Assembly (NCBI GenBank): GCA_037127315.1
Contig: JBBBDQ010001939.1
Location: 134,501 to 198,500, forward strand
Direction of reading: 5' to 3'
DNA from: Ascarosepion bandense
Lineage: Eukaryota > Mollusca > Cephalopoda > Sepiida > Sepiidae
Length of the DNA stretch: 64,000 bases
Shown in pieces: positions 10,100 to 22,610 of the stretch (the first letter of the stretch is position 1; each line of letters starts with the position of its first letter). The notes beneath the pieces were generated by a model. It worked only from the letters and a program-made list of their open reading frames with translations. It made no database searches and was not told where the DNA came from. The translations under genes were made by a program, and so were the position numbers.

Positions 10100-10835
10100 A
10101 AGTGGTTTCACTCCCGCTCTTCAGGCTTCATCAGGAGATTCGAACTTGAAATGAAATAAAACCATGGAAGCAAAAAAAACACAAATGTATGGAAAAAAGG
10201 CTATGAAGGTAAAACAAAGTACTCGAGACAGATGATAGTGAGTCCCAACAAACATTCATGCTGTTTACACAGGGAAGGTTTGTGGGACCCAATATAAAGA
10301 GCCTCTAGGACTTTGAAATGAAATATAGAGTGTGACCAGGACACAACTGTGAACCAGTCAACACTGAAATCAGCAGCACACTTCCTGTTATTTAACAGGT
10401 GCTCACATCTGTTGGAGCTATAGGTATTTGGGACAAGTTCATTCAAAGCCAAGGTGTGATTCCTGATCTTAGTAGGAATGTGTTGTTTAATCCTCATATC
10501 TAGGAACTGAGTAGTTTACTCTATGTAGTTGGCACTGCAAGCACAATTATATTTATAAATAACAGAATTTACTTGGTGCGGAAAGAGAACATTCTTGCAC
10601 CCAGAACTGAAAATAGGCCAGGTTTGGAAAACTACATGAACCACAGCCAAAAAAAAAAAAAAAAGTAGTCACAAACACTCAATGAAAGATGTATAGTCAA
10701 GCTTTCAATACCAACTCCAATCAAGGAGGAGTCTAAGATAAACAGGGCATTTTTTTAACTGTGCAAGGTTTGACCTTTCTGAACTCCACATGTTCCATTA
10801 AAAATGACCGACTAGGAAGACTTTATTAACCTTTG
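10100..10835 (-). mobile_element. Penelope-like element fragment with GIY-YIG domain
   Basis: Read on the minus strand from about 10835: a decayed segment with PVYLRLLLDWS, then CKNVLFPHQVNSVIYKYNC, CACSANYIE and MRIKQHIPTKIRNH. The 98-residue open stretch (10497-10201) ends with LEALYIGSHKPSLCKQ. The pattern vIYKYnC.CsanYIG.Tt...RIKQHiPtkiRN is the GIY-YIG endonuclease of Penelope-like retroelements, here with the glycine of YIG replaced (YIE then a stop). The RT domain is absent; the mariner at 10846 abuts the 5' side. A CTGATGA...GTGAAACC segment (minus, near 10140-10105) follows the 3' end, but its stem II does not pair well. Confidence 0.75.
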
Positions 10836-10845
10836 ATTTAACATA

Positions 10846-12818
10846 TCACTCAATAAGTCTTGGGCCTGACATATAGATGGCATCACTAATAAAAAATCCA
10901 TATGATTTTTATGAAGTACTTACCTTCAAATGGCACATGACAAAATTTGGGCCCATTCAGATTATTAGTTTACAAATTATAATTATTTAAGTGAAGTTAT
11001 GTTACAAATTTTCAAAACAATAGAAAAATCTGAATTTCATGTGTTGATAAAGCAATGTTTTCTGTAGGAAAAAATACTGTTCAAGTAAAGCAATGTTATT
11101 TGTTTGTTTGTTATTCAAACCCAGCTTCATCAGAAACAACAGTTAAGAGGTGGTATGCTGACTTTAAACACAGTCATAGAGACACAAATGATGCCAAAAG
11201 CTCAGGTTGCCTAAAATCAGCAGTTGTCCCAGAAAACACCAAAAAAATCCATGAACTCATTTTGGCCGATCATAAATTGAAGTTGAATGAGATAGCAGAG
11301 GAGTTGAACATATCAGAAGGCAGTATATTCATAATTTTGCGTGAACATTTATCAAGGAGAAAGCTGTGTTCAAAGTGGGTGCCATGTTTGCTCACAGTTG
11401 ATCAAAAACAACAACACATACATGATTCAGAGCAATGTTTGCAACTGTTTCAATGCAAAATGAAGGTGTTTTTGCATAAATATGTGACAATGGATGAAAC
11501 ATGGATCCACCACTTCACTCCAGAGTCAAATTGGCAGTCAGCTGAGTGGACAGCAGCAGGTAAAAGCCATCCAAAGTGACCAAAGACACAAACAGGCAAG
11601 GTTTTGGCCTCTGTATTTTGGGATGCACAAGGTATTCAAATAGTATGTGACAAAATTTGGGCCCAATTGGATTATTAGTTTACAAATTACAGTTGTTTAA
11701 GTAAAGCTAATGTTGCAAATTTTCAAAACAATGAAAAAATCTGAATTTCATGTGTTTCATTACTTTCTGATTGGAAAAATACTGTTCAAGCAAAGCAATG
11801 TCTTGATAAGTGTTATTTGGACTCTGAGCTGTTGGAAACAAGGGTTAAGAGGTGATATGCTGACTTTAAATGTGGTCATACAGACACAAATCATGCTGAA
11901 TGCTTAGGTTACTTAAAATTGGCAGTTGTCCCGGAAAACACTAGAAAAATCCACAAACTCGTTTTGGCCGATCATAAATTGAAGTTGCATGAGATAGCAG
12001 AGAAGTTGAACATATCAGAAGGCAGTGTATTCACCATTTTACATGAATGTCAATAAGAAAGCTGTGTTCAAAGTGGGTGTTGCGTTTTCTCACAGTCAAA
12101 CAAAAACAACAATGCGTCAACAATTCAGTGGTTATTTGCAACTGTTTCAATGCAACAAGAAAAAGTTTTTGTATAAATATGTGACAATGGATAAAACATG
12201 GATCCACCACTTCACCCCAGAGTCAAATCAGCAGTCAGCTGAGTGGATAGCAGCAGGTGAAAGCTGTCCAGAGTGGCCAAAGATGCAAACATCAGCAAGC
12301 AAAGGTTTTGGCCTCCATATTTTGGGATGTGCAAAGTATTTTGTTCATTGAGAAATGAAGAATCATCAATAGTAAATATTACATAGTCTGATTGGTGTAT
12401 TTAAAGGAAGTAATTGCCAAAAAACAGTCACAAATGAAGAAGAAAAAGTGATCTCCCCCCAAGACAACACACTGTGTTACAAGTCAATCACAATGATGAC
12501 AAAACTACATGAATTGCACTTCGAATTGCTTTTGCATCCACCCTATTCTCCAAACCTGGCCCCCACCAACTACTAGCTGTTTGCAGGCCTCAAAAGAATG
12601 CTCTAGGGACAGAGATTTTGCTCTAATAAAGAAGTGGTATCAGAAACTGAGGCATATTTTGTGACCAAAGACAAATCGTTTTACATAAAAAAGCATTGAA
12701 TTCTTAGAGAAGCAATGGAATCAGTGCATCATCTAGAAGGAGACTATGTTGATGAATAAAATCAAATTTTGCCTAAAAGTTGTTGTTTTATTAGTTAAGA
12801 CATAGATTTATTGAGTGA
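10846..12818 (+). mobile_element. Mariner transposon with internal partial duplication
   Basis: Outer ends TCACTCAATAAGTCTTGGGC (10846) and a matching reverse complement ending TTGAGTGA (12818) are mariner terminal inverted repeats. Inside are two copies of the 5' part of one transposase in tandem. The first (10846 to about 11634) encodes a 174-residue open frame with the HTH region (KIHELILADHKLKLNEIAEE), the first catalytic aspartate block (VTMDETWIHHFTPESN) and QSAEWTAAG. The second starts again near the 5' UTR at about 11635 and runs to the end, with DKTWIHHFTPESN (about 12186) and the catalytic C-terminal part in broken frames (PPYSPNLAPTNY near 12540). Both copies have frameshifts; non-functional. 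Confidence 0.85.
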
Positions 12819-12894
12819 TGTGTTAATCTTTCCAGTATTCTTACATGTTTCCTTTTTACTGGAGATAAGGAATGTAAAAATGTTACATAATTTT

Positions 12895-15005
12895 TTACCT
12901 TCCAAGCGTTTTCAGCCTTTTCACAGGCCATTTTCAAAGATGTTATTTTTACAGTGTTGTTATGTCCTCATGTTTGACTGTAATGTAATTTTTTATGTTT
13001 TAGTGTTTTTTGGAAAAAGAGAGTTCTTTACAGCTATCACATGATGTACATGGTTTTTTTTTTTTTTTTAACTTTTAAAAATCTATTTCCACTGTTAAAT
13101 AATGTAAGATTGATGATAAGAGAAAATTGTTTGATATATAGTGCCTCTCTTAAATTGAGGTGCCTTTGATAATATGATTTAAATAGTATTTTGTATTTAC
13201 ACCAAAATTTTTCTTAAGGGTTCTTATAAGTTATGGGTTAATAAATTTTTTTTTTTATTGCATTATTATTACTAGATAGGTGGTACATAAGATGTCTACT
13301 CAGGGAAGTGATACTATGGCCAATATAGGTAATTGATTTAAGACAAGAAACACAATCTTGTACAGGGATTTGAAATTCATACACCATATTCGTCATCACT
13401 AGTTTAGATTTGATAGGGTTATTATTATTAGAAATAACAAATTTTGCTGTCTTCCATTTTCTATAATATATTATAAAATTTACATGTTTTTGGGGAATTA
13501 CAGCAGAAATATGGTGTTTAATAATTTTTCATATAGAAAATTTGTCCTGTTCATAATATGCATTTGGCTGCAATAAAATATGTTGATGTTTTCTCGTGTT
13601 ATTTTTAATGCTAGTATCATGTACTTTTGTAAAAATAATTTTATTTGTTTATCAATGATGTAGTTTGGAAAATTATTATGAACTAATGTTTGTTTTATGC
13701 ATTTTAGTTCGCTCAAAAATATTTTTTGGAGGAGGAATTTTGATGTGTTCTATTTAAGAAGTTCATTTTATATCTTTCAGAGCACTGGCTATTATATTTA
13801 AGAAGACAAGAGTTCTTACTGGTGGTTTTTTTTTATACAGATAAGTGATAAATTTGTAGCTCTATATTGATGTCAAGAAATGGGATTTTGTCACTGTCCA
13901 TGAGTCCACAAGTAAATTTCAGTGAGGAGTTATTTTCAAAATTTCATTTTAGATTTACAATTTTGTCCATATTTATTATCTAAACAAACATGTCATTGAT
14001 GTACCTTTATAAATCTCTTGTTTGTCAGTTGTTTTAAACACTTTATTTTCAATATGGGACATGTAAAAATTCAAGAAGGTAGGACTTAATGGGTTTTCCA
14101 TACTAACACTGTTAGTTTTTATGTAGATGTTACCAATATTGTCTAAAAATGGAGTCTACGTAGTGCATGCAGTCAGTGAGTAGTTTCCAAAGAATTACTG
14201 GTTGGATTTTTAGAGGAGGGATAGATGGGTATTTGTAAACACGGTCGCTAATTATATTCAATGTTTCTTCAACTAGGACATTCATAGAAAGGTTTTCAAC
14301 ATCCAGCAAAGCTAGAACGTTGGCTTTGAGATTGGCAGCTTTTAATCTATGGAGGAATTCATTAGTTGATGTAATGCTGTAATTGTCAGGTATATATGGA
14401 GAAATTATATGATTTAAGGTTTTAGATAGTTGATATACCAGTGTAGGTATTTGTGATATGATGAGTCTGAGAGGAAAACCTGGTTTATAGGTTTTTACAT
14501 TGCCATAAAGATATCCCAGATGGTAATCACCGACAATTTTCTTGATTTTTAAACTCAAATCTGCATTGTTTCCTGTAATTCATTTATTTACGTACTTTTT
14601 TCATGAATCTGTAGAATTTCTTCTTAATTTAATAAATTTCATAATGTCATCTAAGATAGATTGTAATTTTTGGTTGTAATTTTGTCAGTTGAGAACTATG
14701 TAGTTGTTGGTTTTGTCAGTATGTCTAATGATGATATTGGTGTTGCTTCATAAATATTTTGCAGCTAATTTTAGTTTTTTCTGAGCATATTTTTGTGTTT
14801 GCTATGTAGAAAACAGATTTTTAAACCTTCAGCTTCTTGAAGATCTTTCAGATTTGAGTGTTCCATAATTAAATTTTCTGTTGTTAGCTGTTAGATAGAT
14901 TGGTAGAGTATTTCGATTTCAGTTTGCTTTTGAATGGGTTCAAATCAAGGCTGGAGGTAGCAATTTCGATCTGATATTCAAGAATTCTATTTGATCATCA
15001 GTGAG
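12895..15005 (-). mobile_element. Penelope-like retroelement, RT plus C-terminus, decayed
   Basis: The minus strand carries a 142-residue open stretch (14558-14130) with GYLYGNVKTYKPGFPLRLII, then QLSKTLNHIISPYIPDNYSI and LLDVENLSMNV. This is the fingers/palm of a Penelope-type RT (yGn.KihKPg.PlRpIis; SLDV.sLftNV). Downstream (lower coordinates) come VSMENPLSPTFLNFYMSHIE and YINDM, the degenerate catalytic YxDD motif, at about 14085-14000. SELKCIKQTLVHNNFPNYII follows at 13716-13498. The GIY-YIG region is not clearly preserved. A hammerhead-derived motif lies at the 3' end (12901-12946). Confidence 0.75.
12901..12946 (-). ncRNA. Degenerate hammerhead-derived motif at Penelope 3' end
   Basis: The minus strand has a decayed CTGATGA-like box (CTTTGAAAA), a stem pair GGCC with GGCT, then GAAAACGC. 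The same arrangement (TTGAAAA, short hairpin, GAAACGCG) occurs at both ends of the Penelope-like element at 56949-58664. The core is mutated, so no activity is expected. Confidence 0.35.
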
Positions 15006-15009
15006 TTTT

Positions 15010-15013
<4 letters not shown>

Positions 15014-15052
<39 letters not shown>
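15014..15052. repeat. (AC)n microsatellite
   Basis: About 18 uninterrupted CA units directly next to the end of a SINE copy. Confidence 0.95.
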
Positions 15053-15053
<1 letters not shown>

Positions 15054-15054
15054 A

Positions 15055-15645
15055 AATTATTTGTTTGAATATTAATTTTGATCGATACTCATATTTAAGC
15101 AGATATTCTGTTTATAATCAAACACTATATATATTTATTTCTACCGGCATGATTATTTACATAAAATTTTTGTTACAAAAATATGTGTCATCGGCAGGAT
15201 TCAAACCTGTGACTCCTATCCACATAGGGGAAGCCACCAATTGATCTGTCACGTCTTAGACCTCTCAACCACGAATAACCAACAGTCTAAATGGTGTCAA
15301 ATCAAGCCTATATAACACAATTTTTGACTCACGCAAATGCTCTGAAATGTATCATAATGTCAACAAATGTAAACATGTTATGGAAATTAACAAAGATTAA
15401 CCAAATTGGTTATAAATAACCGACAATTTGAAATTATTTGTTCCAATCCTGCCGAATGACACATATTTTTGTCACAAAAATTTATCGTAAATAATCAGGC
15501 CAGTAGAAAAAAATATGTATACTGTTTGATTATTAACAGAATATCTACTTAAATACAAGTATCAATCAAAAATAATGTTCAAACAAATAATTTCAAATTG
15601 TCAGTTGTTTATAACCAATTTCATTAATCTTTGTTAATTTCTGTA

Positions 15646-15650
<5 letters not shown>
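15055..15650. mobile_element. Two copies of tRNA-derived SINE family T1, inverted
   Basis: A minus-strand copy (about 15320-15055) has the B-box-like AGGTTTGAATCCTGCCG (on minus), then the conserved tail with GTAAATAATCATGCCGGTAG and an A-rich end. A plus-strand tail (about 15440-15600) starts CCAATCCTGCCGAATGACAC and repeats the same tail. Outside these, AATTAACAAAGATTAACC at about 15378 and its complement at about 15622 extend the mirror symmetry. Other copies lie at 21140-21420, 26560-26700, 30855-31105, 38285-38540 and 63617-63705. Confidence 0.8.
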
Positions 15651-15682
<32 letters not shown>

Positions 15683-15784
15683 CACCCAAAAGGAGATCCT
15701 TTTAATATTAATTATTAAAAATTAAATATTAAAACTGATCCAACCAGAGGGCTCAATGTAATTAAAATTATTTATTTACAGAGT

Positions 15785-17495
15785 CAATATATATATTACG
15801 TATAAAAAAGTTTTATATTTCACAAGCCATTTTATAGCCATTTTAACAGGTAAAATTAACCTCATTTTGTTAGCAGTTGTAATCATTATGATAAATTACA
15901 ATTATTTGTTTGAGTGCATTGTGTGCAAATAAAATGGAAGTAGGGATTGCAAAAAGAAAAAAGTAAAAGAAGAGAAAGAAAGAAAAAAGAGGAAGAGGAA
16001 ATAGAAAAAGAGGAAGAAAAAGGTTTGTCAGATTGGCAGACAAAAGGGAATACCAGCAAATAGGGGTGGAAGAAATTGAGATAAATACATTAACAAAAAG
16101 ATAAAATTAATTTAGAAAAGCAAGGTGGCGAGTTTTTAAATTTTTCCAATGTTTCTTCTCTTTCAACCCAAAAAAGGAGCCTAAATAATGTTAAGATCAA
16201 AATAATTTACGTTAAAAATTTTCTTCCAGAATTATAAAAAAAAAAAATTGTAGGAGAGGGGACCAGATTGTTAATCGCTAATATAAGTAAATTATATAGC
16301 TAAAGAGAAGAAAAACAATTATTATAAGGAATATTAAAATTTAGAATAAATATAAGAAATTAAATTTGAGACGGGATCAATACTTACATAATACTTCTGA
16401 TATAAATATATTTAAAAGGGGATGAAATGAAAAAAAATATAATTAATCTCAAGTAATATTACTGATAAGAAGGGATGAACCCCTAACCTAAGTAATTTAT
16501 AATAATTAATATTATTAAGAAATCAATTCAATTAAATGAAATTCAAAACCATGACAGCATTATTACTTAACCAAATAGGTTAATTTTTCACTTAGATAAA
16601 TAACAAAAAAAATCTCAAATAAAAGATTTACAACCAGAATGAAAAAACCTAGAACTAAAGTGAAAAGGGAATATAAAGAAATGGGGATGTTATTTTAATT
16701 ATTCTGTAGTGTAGAATTAATAAGAAGAAATAAATCGATTATATTAGGGAAAATAAATTTTAGATTAATTAAGTTTTAAATTTTGGCACCAACTAATATT
16801 GGAAGATTAGACTAGAAAAAGTAAGGGTTAAAAGAGTCTAATTATATTATTATTCATTATCCTGTTAATCAGAAGAAAGAAAAGGAAACAACTATTTTAT
16901 GGAAATTTAAATTGATATTAATATTTACAAGGTTTGTATCTAAATTTAAAAATTTGGATTCATGAGAACATTTGCTTATGAATTCTTAAGTTTAAAAGCA
17001 AATTTTGCTTAGGATTTTTTATTACTTGAATTTTTTTCAACTAAACATAAATTGCATCCTCACGTAAAGGTTATTGGGGGTGTGGGCCAAACCTATTAGT
17101 CTCCAACTCACTATTGGGTTGAGTCCCTCTTCTTTCATTTCCCAAAATCTTTGGGAATGCGCAGGCTGGAATTTTAAGTTGGGGTTGGAAAAGGTGTGAT
17201 AATGAGTGTAGTAATGTTGTTTAAAGTTTCCAGCCAAAACTCCAATGTAAACCTGATAATTCTTTTTTTTATTTATGGAGGAGATATTGACTAATAGATT
17301 ATTAGTCTCTATATTCCCTATATGACCTTTTCCCCCATAGTTCTGGGTTTTTTCATTCCAGTTCTAAAGTTTTTATTTTGGATTTGTTTGTTTTTTATTT
17401 ATCAAAGTGAAAATTAACAGATTTGGTTTAGTAATAATGTGGTCATGATAGATTAGGAGTTTATGCCTTCTCATCAGCAATATTACTTGAGATTA

Positions 17496-17543
<48 letters not shown>

Positions 17544-18155
17544 TATATCTACATATTATATAATATTTTCTTTTCATTTCATCCCATTTTAAATATATTT
17601 ATTAATATCAGAATTATTATGTAAGTATTGATGCTATCTCAAATTTAATTTTTCATCTTAAATTTTAATATTCCTTATAATAATTGTTTTTCTCCTCTTT
17701 TAGCCCTATAATTTACTTACATTATAGATTCACTTTCCAGTTTTTACCCTCACTTTTTTTTTTAATTCCTGAGGAAAATTTTTAACAAATTATCTTGATC
17801 TTAAAATTGTTCAGGCCCTTTTTTTTTATTGAAACAAAAAAAAATTTTTGAAAAAATTTTAAAAGGCCAAGCAAAACTCAACACCTTGCTTTTCTAAATT
17901 CATTTTTATCTTTTTGTTAAGGTATTTATCTCAATTTCTTCCACCCCTGTTTGCCAGTGTTCCCACTTTTTCCTTTCTCTTTCTTCCTCTCTTTTTTCCT
18001 TTTTTTTGCTATCCCTACTTCCATTGTCTTTACGCACACCACACTCAAACAAATAAGTAATTTATCATAATGATGACAATTGCCAGTGAAATCGGGTTGG
18101 TTCCACCTGTTGAAATGGCCATATGATCTCATGAAATTTGAAATATTTTTATATG

Positions 18156-18170
<15 letters not shown>
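15785..18170. repeat. Long inverted repeat, about 0.9-kb arms, 2.4 kb overall
   Basis: The left arm (about 15785-16690) aligns by eye to the reverse complement of the right arm (about 17305-18170). Shared landmarks are AATGGAAGTAGGGATTGC (15930) with GCTATCCCTACTTCCATT (18007), and GGTGGAAGAAATTGAGATAAAT (16066) with its complement at about 17923. GGGATGAAATGAAAA (16420) also pairs with TTTTCATTTCATCCC (17570). Divergence and small indels are clear, so the arms are not recent. The loop (16690-17305) is unique. No transposase or RT was recognised. A (TA)n(CA)n array (about 17497-17545) interrupts the right arm and another bounds it at 18160. Confidence 0.85.
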
Positions 18171-18211
<41 letters not shown>

Positions 18212-18235
18212 ATGTGTGTGTGTGTGTGTGTGTAA
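18158..18235. repeat. (TA)n(TG)n microsatellite
   Basis: Compound dinucleotide array bounding the right arm of the long inverted repeat and the start of the next Penelope-like element. Confidence 0.95.
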
Positions 18236-18279
18236 AGCAACCAGTTTCTGGTCATCAGATACAATAACATAATTTGACT

Positions 18280-20365
18280 TATGGTAACCTCTTATACTCA
18301 GAGATACCAAACCATTTTTCTTAGGTACATTTTGTATTTCATTTAAACCTGAATAAGTCAAATGCAGCAAATGTCTTTTTGCAAAACCAGAATTAGATTG
18401 TCTACGTTGAGCTATGAAAAACATCAAACATAAGACCAACAATCTACATTACAAATTAAAAACTATACAGAGATAAGAGATAGAAACACATAGGACATCC
18501 AGATGTAATACAAAACCTATCCAATACATGGCTATTAAAAACAGAACCTGAAGTACTCAGCTTGAGACTCAAATTTGCTACTTGCATTAAAAATAAAGGA
18601 ACAATTGACATCATAATCAGGAACCACAAAATGAAGGACACAAACTTTGACAAAGTGTTTATGCAGAAAATAATTACTGCAAAAGTGGGGGTACAAAAGA
18701 TGAAACTACCCTACCACAGAGATATGTTAAAGCACTTGAGAAATTATTAAAAAATAAAAATATCACAACTGAAAGGGAAGGTGTCATCCTAATCAACACC
18801 AACATTTATAATGAAAAATCAGAACGTTTTCTTCTTGTGGATCCAAATACCTATAAGAAAAGAAAATTCCAGAATATAATATTCTCACTGAGACACAAAA
18901 ATTCAATAAATCCTTCAAAAACTTAGTTACCAATGAAGAGATGTTATAAGTGAGATTGAAAAATACTAACCAACTATACCCAAGCCTTACGGCCTTCTCA
19001 AAATACACAAATCAGGCACTTGAATGAACCCCATATTATCAGCAAAAGTCATAACAAAAATCTAAACCCTCTCTTTGGAACACTCAGCTCAGCACACATT
19101 AAAAATTCCAGCAATCTCATCAATATACTAAAACCCTTAGACACAAGAAATAAAAACATGGCTAGCTTGGATATGAAATCCCTGTATACAAATATACCCA
19201 TCACCAAATGCCTATGATTTTTACAAAAACATTTTAAAAGGGCAAAAATCATCTCCCTACTATCAACAGACAAAATTATAAAAATATTTTTTTCTCATTA
19301 CAAACCAATGTTATTTTACTTTTAATGGGAACTTTTCTAGAGAAATTTGGCCTACCGCTGGGTTCAATGCTCAGTGTAGTACTGGCATGCCTCTTCCTAG
19401 AATTTTTAAAATATTCTGCCAAATGACAAAACTTATTTCAGATACACTGATGATACCCTTTTAATATATCCACACAACACACCACTACCAGAACTTGATT
19501 AAAAAAGATAGAACAGACAAACAATTTCACCTACAAAACAAAAGCAAACTACACTTTACCATATATCTTTACACACATAAGTATATACAAATGAAAGTCT
19601 ATCGAAAACCAACAAATAACTATCTTTTATACTTTTGTTCCTATCACAACAATAAAATAAAATCCAGGGTAATTGTAGGCTTTTATTTAAGAGCCCCTGG
19701 AATCTGTAGCTCCCATTTCTGCCCAAAGAAGAGAAATACATTAAAAATACTTTAAAACCCTCCAATACCTGAATTATTTCCTACACAATATCAAACTTAA
19801 AAAATCCAGACAAAAATACAACAAAAAAATACAAAAATTCACAAGTAACAATAATGTCAACAGCCATAACCAAATTTAACACATCATCCTACCTACCACC
19901 TCCATAAAAGACACCATTTAAAAAACTTGTCCAACCTTGAAATAAAATTCATCAACACCTTCATTAAAACAATAAGATCTGTAGTTAGCACCAAACAAGA
20001 GAGCAACAACAAGACAGATGCAGCAATATACAGACTAAATTGCACAAAATGTCCAATGATGTACATTGGTGAAACATCCAGAAATTACAAAAACAGATTA
20101 TATGAATATTGCAGAGATATTCTGTATAGCAACAATCTAAATGCATTAGTGATTCATCATAATACATCTAACCACATTTTTTACTTAAAAATGTCAGTCT
20201 CATCAGAAAATAAAAGGATTAACAAAAAAGGAAATGCATTGAGAATGCACTTATTTCAAAGTTCTTAACAATAACTTCAAAAACAATACGATGCATGATA
20301 TCACCAATCATCACAAAGACAATAATACCACAATACAGTATAAGAGCTAGTAAAGAAAAACAGTG
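18280..20365 (+). mobile_element. Penelope-like retroelement, near full length but decayed
   Basis: Ordered pieces on the plus strand: an N-terminal region around LKFATCIKNKGTIDIIIRNH (18565). The RT follows with FGTLSSAHIKNSSNLINILK (about 19077) and MASLDMKSLYTNIPITKCL (about 19156). The catalytic motif is FRYTDDTLLIYP at about 19440, an intact YxDD. Next come KVYRKPTNNY and SRVIVGFYLRAPGICS (19592-19710). A C-terminal GIY-YIG domain follows: AAIYRLNCTKCPMMYIGETS, then NRLYEYCRDI (about 20014-20120). Many stops and frameshifts disrupt it. The RT plus GIY-YIG order is diagnostic of Penelope-like elements. Confidence 0.85.
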
Positions 20366-20850
20366 GAGTGGGCGGATTTAAAAACCAATGGGCACTAAAA
20401 GCTCTTATATTTATGTATACAAAGCAGCAAACAAACTAGGCATCCGTCATCACAGTGTGTCCCTATTATCAAGGATAAACAGCACAACCCACAAACTAAC
20501 AAAAGCCACAAAAATGGCCTCTAATATATGGGTGTGTGTGTGTGTGTGTGTATATGCAAAGGGGTATACAGTAAAAAAGAAAAAAAAACATGTACAAAAT
20601 GTATTGTATTGATTATAGAAACAATTAACAATAAAATAATCAATAATAATGATTAAAAAGATTAAGAAACACTATAGAATTGATACAAAACAGCATTCAG
20701 ATCTGCAATTATTTCCACTCAGTAGCCCCTAGAATAATTTGAAACATAACTGCTGTTGCCTAACATAAAACTATTTGAATAATACAATAAGCCTACCCAT
20801 AATGCACCAATGACCAGTATGTGTGTGTGTGTGTGTGTGTGCATGTGTAC

Positions 20851-20983
20851 AAAATTTTATGAAATCCATTACAAAATGGATTAACTTTGATATATTTTCA
20901 ATTTATTTGTTTAAATATTATTTTTAAACAAATAAATTAAAAATATGTCAAAGTTAATCCATTTCATAACAGATTTCATAAAA
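20851..20983. repeat. Fold-back repeat, about 60-bp arms
   Basis: Imperfect palindrome: AAAATTTTATGAAATC and AATGGATTAACTTTGA on the left mirror TCAAAGTTAATCCATT and GATTTCATAAAATTT on the right, with TTTATTTGTTTAAA at the centre. It abuts a (TG)n array on the left. Confidence 0.85.
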
Positions 20984-21022
20984 TTTCATAAATAAACTTA
21001 GTCTTTGTTTACATTAGGATAC

Positions 21023-21288
21023 GAAAACAGAGCAGATGTATTTTGAAAACTCGGGACATTGTGTGTTTAAAAGCACTATTCAGTTTTTGTTTGATCGTGA
21101 GTCCTACATGATCTCGTTAAAACACATCAGATCTAATGATGGTTCTCCCTAGGAGATGCAGGTTTGAATCCTGCTAGAGGAAGATGTGTTTTAACGAGAT
21201 CATGTAGGACTCACGATCAAACAAAAACTGAATAGTGCTTTTAAACACACAATGTCCCGAGTTTTCAAAATACATCTGCTCTGTTTTC
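21023..21288. repeat. Perfect 106-bp inverted repeat
   Basis: The left arm (21023-21128) and right arm (21183-21288) appear identical as reverse complements over all 106 bp when compared base by base. The 54-bp spacer holds a SINE family T1 core with a B-box-like GCAGGTTTGAATCCTGC. The flanking tail (21290-21420) is the ordinary T1 tail. Perfect arms in a region of otherwise decayed repeats imply a recent duplication, gene conversion, or an assembly artefact. Confidence 0.92.
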
Positions 21289-21628
21289 CAAACAAGATTT
21301 CTTGATTATTCAGGCCAACAGGTGTAAATATACATACTACTTAATTATAAAAAAAAAAATACAGAGCATCTACTCAAATATGAGTATCTATTAAAACTAA
21401 TGTTTAAATAAATAAATAAAAAATATGGATGTGTGTGTGTGTGTGTAAAATTATGAGTAAATGATTTTAAAATCTATTAATATGACAAAAGTGTATACAA
21501 AGTTTGACAATGTTGTAAGTCATAGTTGTAAGTAAATTATTAATTGCCAAAAATGAATAGAAAAATCCACACATCATTACATACATTTTTTAACATCATT
21601 CATTTTTTACTAGTTTATCTTTTTTTAT

Positions 21629-21667
<39 letters not shown>

Positions 21668-22073
21668 CTTTTTATCAGAATATTCAGGTTGTTTTTACAT
21701 CTGACAATCATTAAGCAAGCAAACCTGGATTGAAAATAATAAATCATTATAGAATGAAAAATGAGCTGCATTTCAATAAAAATATGACACATTAAGGTGG
21801 ATCAAAAGGGTTAGCTTTGTACAACATAAAATCACAAGTGCAGAGCATCCAGTTCACTATAGAAGTAACAGTTTGTGATACTTCTAAACATTTCTTTACA
21901 ACAAGGTGACTTCTTATAATTTTGAGTTAAACCTAGTCCCTAGCACTCAATGAGAATCAAAACTACTATAATGTTATAAAAGTACTTCTATGACTATGAA
22001 ACAGCCCTAAAAGATAGTGAATCCCAGTCAACACACACATTCAAATTACACAGCATAAACAAGCCAACAGAAG

Positions 22074-22610
22074 ATGAACATCATATGGTTCAACCCACCA
22101 TACAACAAAAACATAAAAACACATATAGGAAAAATATTCATTAAACTCATACAGAAACACTTCCCCACAAGTACTCTCCACAAAATATTCAACAAAAAAA
22201 AGAGTAAAAATCAACTAAATTTGTACCAAGAACATGATATAAATCATAAAAAAGCACAACAGAAAAACAATCAAACATCCTTAAATGACAATTACTTGCA
22301 GAACAATGCAATATACCAAGCCACTGTAAAATCAACAGAAAAAATGTACAAAGTAGTAACTGTATGAACCTGTACACAAAGAAACTAAGCATTTTTTATA
22401 AATAGTCAATACGCAACCGCACAATGTTTTCTAAGCATATCTTAGAGATTAAGAACAAAAACAAATTAAATCAAAAATATCATGAAAAAAAAAGGAAAAG
22501 AACATCAGGCTACAACAATCAATCAAAAAAATGTAATCTCTGCCTGGAGGAGAAAAATATCGATAATTACTTTTTCAGATCAAAACAAACTATGAAATAA
22601 ATAATCAGAA
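22074..22610 (+). mobile_element. Retroelement C-terminal fragment with GIY-YIG-like region
   Basis: A 97-residue open frame begins [20 protein letters not shown] and continues [11 protein letters not shown]...LHKIFNKK. This pattern (vtWFNPPYS..v.TnIGk.Fl.Li.KHFP) is frequent upstream of GIY-YIG domains in invertebrate retroelements that I place with Penelope-like elements. Downstream, in broken frames, KKCNLCLEEK near 22530 matches the usual end of that domain. A hammerhead-like motif follows at 22879. Assignment to Penelope rather than DIRS-like elements is an inference. Confidence 0.6.

Noticed and set aside
10095..10150. Hammerhead at the 3' end of the 10.1-10.8 kb Penelope fragment
   Set aside because: CTGATGA and GAAA are present on the minus strand, but stem II cannot pair; kept only as a remark under that element.
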